DNA of 37,998 bases, from contig QHSO01000041.1 of the NCBI GenBank assembly GCA_003220475.1, forward strand, positions 1 through 37,998, written 5' to 3'. Positions 34,165 through 37,998 of the stretch are shown here, piece by piece. Made by a program: the position numbers and the translations under genes. The notes beneath the pieces are model-generated. The model had not been told where the DNA came from. It saw only the letters and a program-made list of their open reading frames with translations, and did not search any database. Numbering within the stretch: the first letter of the stretch is position 1; every line of letters starts with the position of its first letter. This stretch comes from Candidatus Rokuibacteriota bacterium (lineage in GTDB: Bacteria; Methylomirabilota; Methylomirabilia; Rokubacteriales; CSP1-6).

Positions 34165-35346
34165 TCAACGCTTGGCGAACGGCGGCGCGGGATAGGCGAG
34201 CGGCGCGGTGGCGAACTCCTTGGGCCACACGAGCTCCTGCTTGCCGTTCTGCCACTGCGCGAAGGCCGCCTGCACGATGCCGGTCCCGTCGGGGCGGAAC
34301 TTCACCGGCCCGATGACCGTCGTCATGTCGGTGGCCGCGATGGCGTCGCGCAGCTTGTCCCGATCGGCGGCGCCGGCGCGCGACAGGGCGTTGGCGAGAA
34401 TCTGCACGCACGCGTAGGCCGGGCCGACGATCGGGTCGGCGGGGCGGCCGAACTTTTTCTCGTGCGCCTCGTTCAGCTCCTTCACGCCCGGTGCGCGCAT
34501 CGCGTGGTGCCAGCCGGCCGCGAGCACCGTGTAGTCGCCGTCCTTGCCGAGGTTCTTCGTCCACGGCGGCGAGTCGGAGGCACGAATGAGAATGGTCAGC
34601 TTGGGCGTATAGCCGAGCTCCTTCATCTGCTTGACGATCGTCATGCCGTCGGGTGGCGTCGGGATCCCGAACACGGCGTCGGCGTTTGCCGACTTCGCTT
34701 TGAGAATGAGGTCGGAAAAATCCTTGGCGCCCGGCGCGTACTCGCCGTGCACGACGACCTGGTAGCCTGCCGCCTTGCCCGCCTCCGTCCACGCCGCGGC
34801 CATCTCCTGACCCCAGTCGGTCTTCTCCTGGAAGATCGCCACCGTCTTCGGCCGCTCGCCGGCCGCGATCAGCGCGAGCAGTGCCTGGGTGTGCTTGCCG
34901 ATGTCGGGCGACTTCCAGAACGGCGAGAAGAGATACTTGAAGCCTTGCTGGTGAATTTTGTTCAGCGCGAACGCGATTCCCAGGTATGGCGTCCTGTTCT
35001 TTTCCGCGACGGACGCGGCCGCCGCGTGCAGATCCGAGCCGAAGCCGCCGAGGTATGCGACCACGCCCTGCGCGCCGAGCGACTCGAGTCGCGCGACAGT
35101 CTTCGTCGCATCCGACTCGTCGTCCAGCAGCATGAGCTCGAGCGGCACCTTCTTGCCGCCGATGCTCACGCCGCCGCCGGCGTTGATCTGCTCCACCGCG
35201 ATGTCGTAGCCCGCGCGGACCTGCGCCCCGCCGGGACCATAGCGGCCGGTCAGCGGCACGACGGCGCCGATCTTGACGGCTTGGGCCGCCGCGAGCGACG
35301 GCCAGAGTCCGAGCGATACCACCGCCAGCGCGGCGAGCACTCTCAT
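34165..35346 (-). CDS. livJ: LIV-type substrate-binding protein (system 2)
   Basis: A 393-residue periplasmic binding protein with a Sec signal (MRVLAALAVVSLGLWPSLAA, cut near AAAQA) and the mature start VKIGAVVPLTGRYGPGGAQV. IAVEQINAGGGVSIGGKKVP, YLGGFGSDLHAAAASVAEK and IFQEKTDWGQEMAAAW are family motifs. The Sec signal contrasts with the Tat signal of LivJ1. ATG 35346 was chosen because GGAGG lies seven bases upstream; an earlier in-frame ATG at 35370 overlaps the serine hydrolase stop and is less likely. It is read after the serine hydrolase gene with a 20-base gap. Confidence 0.92.
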   Translation of the reverse strand: MRVLAALAVVSLGLWPSLAAAQAVKIGAVVPLTGRYGPGGAQVRAGYDIAVEQINAGGGVSIGGKKVPLELMLLDDESDATKTVARLESLGAQGVVAYLGGFGSDLHAAAASVAEKNRTPYLGIAFALNKIHQQGFKYLFSPFWKSPDIGKHTQALLALIAAGERPKTVAIFQEKTDWGQEMAAAWTEAGKAAGYQVVVHGEYAPGAKDFSDLILKAKSANADAVFGIPTPPDGMTIVKQMKELGYTPKLTILIRASDSPPWTKNLGKDGDYTVLAAGWHHAMRAPGVKELNEAHEKKFGRPADPIVGPAYACVQILANALSRAGAADRDKLRDAIAATDMTTVIGPVKFRPDGTGIVQAAFAQWQNGKQELVWPKEFATAPLAYPAPPFAKR

Positions 35347-35366
35347 CGAGATTCCTCCGGTAAGGT

Positions 35367-36809
35367 TCATTCGGTCGAGGACCAGAAGTCGGCGACGTTG
35401 CCGTCCGCCGTCAACCAGAACGAGTAGTAGCGCGTCTCCTCTGCGTTGACCGCACGATAGTGGCAAACGCGCGCGATGCGCGCGCCATGCCGCTCGACCG
35501 GACGCGCGCCGAGCTCGTCGCAGGTGACGAAGGTGAACTCGCGCAGCGTCTTCAAACGCTCGCCCATGAGCTCGCGGCCGAGCGGCGTGAAGTACCCGCA
35601 CGTGAACGGAACGACCGACGGCGTATCGTCGCCGCGCGCGTAAGCCGCCATCATCTCGCGCAACGCCGTCGTTCGTGTCGGGTCCGAGTCCGACGCCGGC
35701 TTCTCGCGGCCGACCAGCAGGCCTTTGATGTAGCGCCCCGCGACGCCGTACGTCAGGCCCCACGAGTTCACGCGGTTGGTGGGCGACAGAGTCCGGCCGA
35801 GATTGGTGAGGACGACCACCGTCAGCCCGTCGTCCGGGAAACGCGAGAGCTCGGTGCCCGTGATGCCGGTGTGCGAGATCCAGTGGTGCCCGCGGCGCTC
35901 GTCCACGACCCAGCCGAACCCGTACGGATAGGTCGCCCCGGAGTTGAGACGGACCGGCGTCCACATCTGGATGAGCGTCGCCGGCTTCACAACCTTGCCG
36001 GCGACCAGCGCGGCCTCCCACGTAGTGAGATCCTTCACGGTCGAGAGCACGCCGTAGTGCGACGGCATCTCGACGTCCCACACGCGCCAGTCATGCACCA
36101 GCTTGCCGTCGCGCAGCGTGTAGTTGGCGGCGTGGTGCTTGACGATGCGCGACACGTCGATCACGGAGGTGGCCGTCATTCGAAGCGGCTTGAAGAACCG
36201 CTCGTCGAGGAAGTCGCGGTAGCGACTGCCGCTGGAATGCTCGATGATCATGCCGAGCAACGCATAGCCGACGTCGCTGTACTGGAAGCGCTCACCGGCG
36301 GGGAAGCTCAGCTCGTCCTTGACCGCGGCGTCAAACATTTCGGCGGTCGTGTAACGCATCCGTGCGCCACCCGGCCGCAGCGCCTTGAAGCCGCCCGCCA
36401 GCCCCGGCAGCCCCGACGTGTGCGTCAGCAGGTGGCGTACCGTGATCGACTTCCACGCCTCCGGCGCGCGCGGGAGGTGCCACGCCACCGGGTCGTCGAG
36501 TTGGACCTTGCCTTCCTCGACCAGGAGCATGATCGCCGTCGCCGTGAACTGCTTCGTCACGGACGCCAGCTCGAAGACGGTGTCCGGCGTCACCGGGACG
36601 TCGTGCTCCACGTCGGCGAGACCGTAGCCGCGCACCTTCACGAGCTTGCCGTGGCGGGCGATGGCGAGCGCCGCGCCGGGGATGTGGCGCCGCTCCATCT
36701 CGGCCTTGATGTACTCGTCGATCGCATCGGCCCACGCGGGCGGCGCGGGCAGCGCGGCGAAGAGCATCAAAAGGATCGCGGCGAGTGACCATCCACGGTA
36801 TGACACCAT
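35367..36809 (-). CDS. exported serine hydrolase, AmpC/PBP4*-like (Beta-lactamase PF00144 type)
   Basis: A 480-residue exported protein. The Sec signal (SLAAILLMLFAALPAPPAWA) is followed by a class C-type domain: SxxK as Ser83-Val-Thr-Lys86 (ELASVTKQF), the Tyr motif as Tyr177-Ser-Asp179 (FQYSDVGYALLG, Asp where many have Asn) and HTG at 313-315 (ISHTGITG). HLLTHTSGLP at 126-135 is also typical. The last 120 residues form a separate C-terminal domain of the kind seen in esterase/peptidase members. D-aminopeptidase, esterase or peptidoglycan activity is possible; beta-lactam resistance is not implied. ATG 36809 has AGGAG six bases upstream. It lies between the MetE-like gene (14 bases) and livJ2. 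Confidence 0.9.
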   Translation of the reverse strand: MVSYRGWSLAAILLMLFAALPAPPAWADAIDEYIKAEMERRHIPGAALAIARHGKLVKVRGYGLADVEHDVPVTPDTVFELASVTKQFTATAIMLLVEEGKVQLDDPVAWHLPRAPEAWKSITVRHLLTHTSGLPGLAGGFKALRPGGARMRYTTAEMFDAAVKDELSFPAGERFQYSDVGYALLGMIIEHSSGSRYRDFLDERFFKPLRMTATSVIDVSRIVKHHAANYTLRDGKLVHDWRVWDVEMPSHYGVLSTVKDLTTWEAALVAGKVVKPATLIQMWTPVRLNSGATYPYGFGWVVDERRGHHWISHTGITGTELSRFPDDGLTVVVLTNLGRTLSPTNRVNSWGLTYGVAGRYIKGLLVGREKPASDSDPTRTTALREMMAAYARGDDTPSVVPFTCGYFTPLGRELMGERLKTLREFTFVTCDELGARPVERHGARIARVCHYRAVNAEETRYYSFWLTADGNVADFWSSTE

Positions 36810-36823
36810 GGCCATCTCCTGGC

Positions 36824-37909
36824 TCAGCGCCCCCATACAAGCCGCGCGACTTCGGCCACGCGTTCGAGCTTGCGTCGCTGATCGTCGGGCGTGACGCGGT
36901 TGCCTTCCATCGTCGAGGCGAAGCCGCACTGCGGGCTCAGGGCCAGCCGCTCGAGCGGCACGTGCTTGGTGGCGGCCTCGAGGCGCCGGCGGAGCTCGTC
37001 CACGGACTCGAGCCGCGATTTCTTCGTGGTCACCAGTCCTAGCACGATCTCGCGGTCGGGCGGCACCGCACGCAGCGGCTCGAAGTCGCCGGAGCGCTCG
37101 TCGTCGTACTCCAGCAGAAACCGCTGGAATCGGCTCTTCTCGAACACGCGCTTGATCGGCTCGTAGCCGCCGCTCGCATAGAACTTCGACTGGTTGTTGC
37201 CGCGGCAGATGTGCAGGCCGAAGAGCACGCCCGGGTGGCGGCCGATGACCGCGTTGTCCATCTCGATGCACGCGTCGATGAGCCGGTCGGGGTCGCTGCC
37301 GCGCTTGACGTAGCCGGCGCGCAGCTCGGGATCAAGCAGCGCCGCGTACTGCGGCGCGTCGATCTGGATATACGTGCAGCCGAGCCGCACGAGCTCGTCG
37401 ACCTCGCGGCGATTGAAGTCGACGACGTCGGCCAGGAATGCGTCGCGCGTCGGGTAGGCGGCCGCCGACTGCGTGGGATCGTAGTAGGCGGCGGCCTGCT
37501 GGGCGCTGATGAGCGTCACCTTCGTCGCGCGGCTCGCCCGCGCGCGCAGATAGGCGAACTCTTCGCCGCACATGCTGCGGCGCCACGCGAGCTTTCCGAC
37601 GACGACCGGACGCTTGAAGACCAGCTCCTCGCCCTGCTCGTCGCGGAAGGGAATGGCCCAGCCCCCGTGCTTGTCGAACCCTGCGAGGGCCTCGATCATG
37701 TGTCCGAAGAACGCGTAGCGCCGCATCTCACCATCGGTGACGACGTCCAGGCCGGCCGCTTCTTGCAGGCGCACGGCCTCGTCGACGGCGCGGTCTTCGA
37801 TGCGCTTGAACTCCTCGGCGCTCAGCCGGCCGGACTCCTTCGCCGCGCGCGCCTCGACGAGATACGCGGGACGCAGGAGACTGCCGACGACGTCGCTGCG
37901 CAACGGCAT
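36824..37909 (-). CDS. stand-alone MetE C-terminal-domain-like (cobalamin-independent methionine synthase family) protein
   Basis: A 361-residue TIM-barrel protein equivalent to the catalytic half of MetE, without the N-terminal duplicate domain. Zinc ligands are visible as His233 and Cys235 (FGLHICRGN), Glu267 (LLEYDDERSGDF) and Cys328 (LSPQCGFAS). The homocysteine-side aspartate lies in IQIDAPQY (Asp184), and DVVTDGEMRRYAFF is a family block. Relatives include bacterial/archaeal core methionine synthases and epoxyalkane:coenzyme M transferase, so the thiol and methyl donor are open. The ATG at 37909 gives the canonical MPLRSDVVGSLLRP start; a longer in-frame extension to 37948 is unlikely since it would run into the preceding gene. 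No classical ribosome binding site is seen. Confidence 0.88.
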   Translation of the reverse strand: MPLRSDVVGSLLRPAYLVEARAAKESGRLSAEEFKRIEDRAVDEAVRLQEAAGLDVVTDGEMRRYAFFGHMIEALAGFDKHGGWAIPFRDEQGEELVFKRPVVVGKLAWRRSMCGEEFAYLRARASRATKVTLISAQQAAAYYDPTQSAAAYPTRDAFLADVVDFNRREVDELVRLGCTYIQIDAPQYAALLDPELRAGYVKRGSDPDRLIDACIEMDNAVIGRHPGVLFGLHICRGNNQSKFYASGGYEPIKRVFEKSRFQRFLLEYDDERSGDFEPLRAVPPDREIVLGLVTTKKSRLESVDELRRRLEAATKHVPLERLALSPQCGFASTMEGNRVTPDDQRRKLERVAEVARLVWGR

Positions 37910-37929
37910 GGCGGGGCGATGATACCGCG

Positions 37930-37998
37930 CTACTTCAGCGTCGCCCACTGCGCGATCTGGACGCGGCCCACGAGCGTGTAGGCGCCGCTGCCGTCCGG
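37930..37998 (-). CDS. C-terminal end of an ABC substrate-binding protein (LIV type), partial
   Basis: The last 22 codons of a gene that enters from the right edge. The frame reads DGSGAYTLVGRVQIAQW and ends in TLK and a TAG stop at 37930-37932. This ending, an aromatic-Leu-Val-Gly stretch followed by a QIAQW motif, resembles the C-termini of periplasmic branched-chain-type binding proteins. It lies 20 bases before the MetE-like gene on the same strand, so it is probably the preceding gene of the same transcription unit and would be a third LIV-type binding protein in the window. Confidence 0.55.
   Translation of the reverse strand, partial: PDGSGAYTLVGRVQIAQWATLK

Overview
The window is 38 kb of gene-dense, GC-rich bacterial chromosome. 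Genes lie tightly packed on both strands with many 4-base ATGA or GTGA stop/start overlaps. No rRNA, tRNA, CRISPR, integrase, transposase or phage structural gene is visible. The content suits a soil or groundwater heterotroph living on amino acids and organic acids: two branched-chain amino acid (LIV) ABC transporters plus the tail of a third LIV-type binding protein, acyl-CoA dehydrogenases with ETF, a B12-dependent acyl-CoA mutase, a class III CoA-transferase, amidohydrolases and an FAH-family enzyme. This resembles Candidatus Rokubacteria/Methylomirabilota or a deltaproteobacterium-like lineage. That is inference from gene style only; no marker gene is present.

Region 1 (20-9654, minus strand) is a catabolic operon read right to left: GntR/UTRA regulator, etfB, etfA, acyl-CoA dehydrogenase, large B12 mutase subunit, then ilvE, HIT protein, small B12-binding subunit, two small conserved proteins, a second acyl-CoA dehydrogenase and an SsuB/TauB-type ATPase. 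The mutase carries Phe67 and Gln185 at the two substrate-determining positions, which is the isobutyryl-CoA mutase pattern rather than the methylmalonyl-CoA mutase pattern. With ilvE, the dehydrogenases and ETF this suggests valine/isobutyrate-butyrate metabolism. A palindrome with GT-TA-AC spacing sits just ahead of the regulator's ribosome binding site and is a likely autoregulatory operator.

Region 2 (9655-14735) holds an unassigned plus-strand structured RNA candidate ending in a strong intrinsic terminator (9919-10060), a lipoprotein translationally coupled to trpD, a zinc alcohol dehydrogenase, and a lytic transglycosylase/membrane-protein pair preceded by a good sigma-54-like -24/-12 match.

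Region 3 (14893-19432) is LIV transporter 1 (livJ-livH-livM-livG-livF, minus strand). LivM appears to lack about 35-40 central residues, and two GC-rich hairpins lie between livM and livG. Region 4 (19456-25117) has a racemase-fold protein lacking both catalytic cysteines, a degenerate receiver-domain protein, a class A beta-lactamase-like protein paired with a peptide-binding protein, an amidohydrolase, and the decayed remains of a di-haem oxidoreductase.

Region 5 (25138-29650) is a divergent catabolic cluster: a CaiB/BaiF CoA-transferase facing amidohydrolase, alpha/beta hydrolase, FAH-family enzyme and a small exported protein. Region 6 (29660-37998, minus strand) is one long transcription unit: end of a third LIV-type binding protein, MetE-C-like enzyme, exported serine hydrolase, LIV transporter 2 (livJ-G-F-H-M), an NAD(P)-dependent dehydrogenase and a VOC protein. 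livM2 is interrupted by an out-of-frame deletion overlapping the segment missing from livM1. Three internal deletions in one window point either to real gene decay or to assembly collapse.
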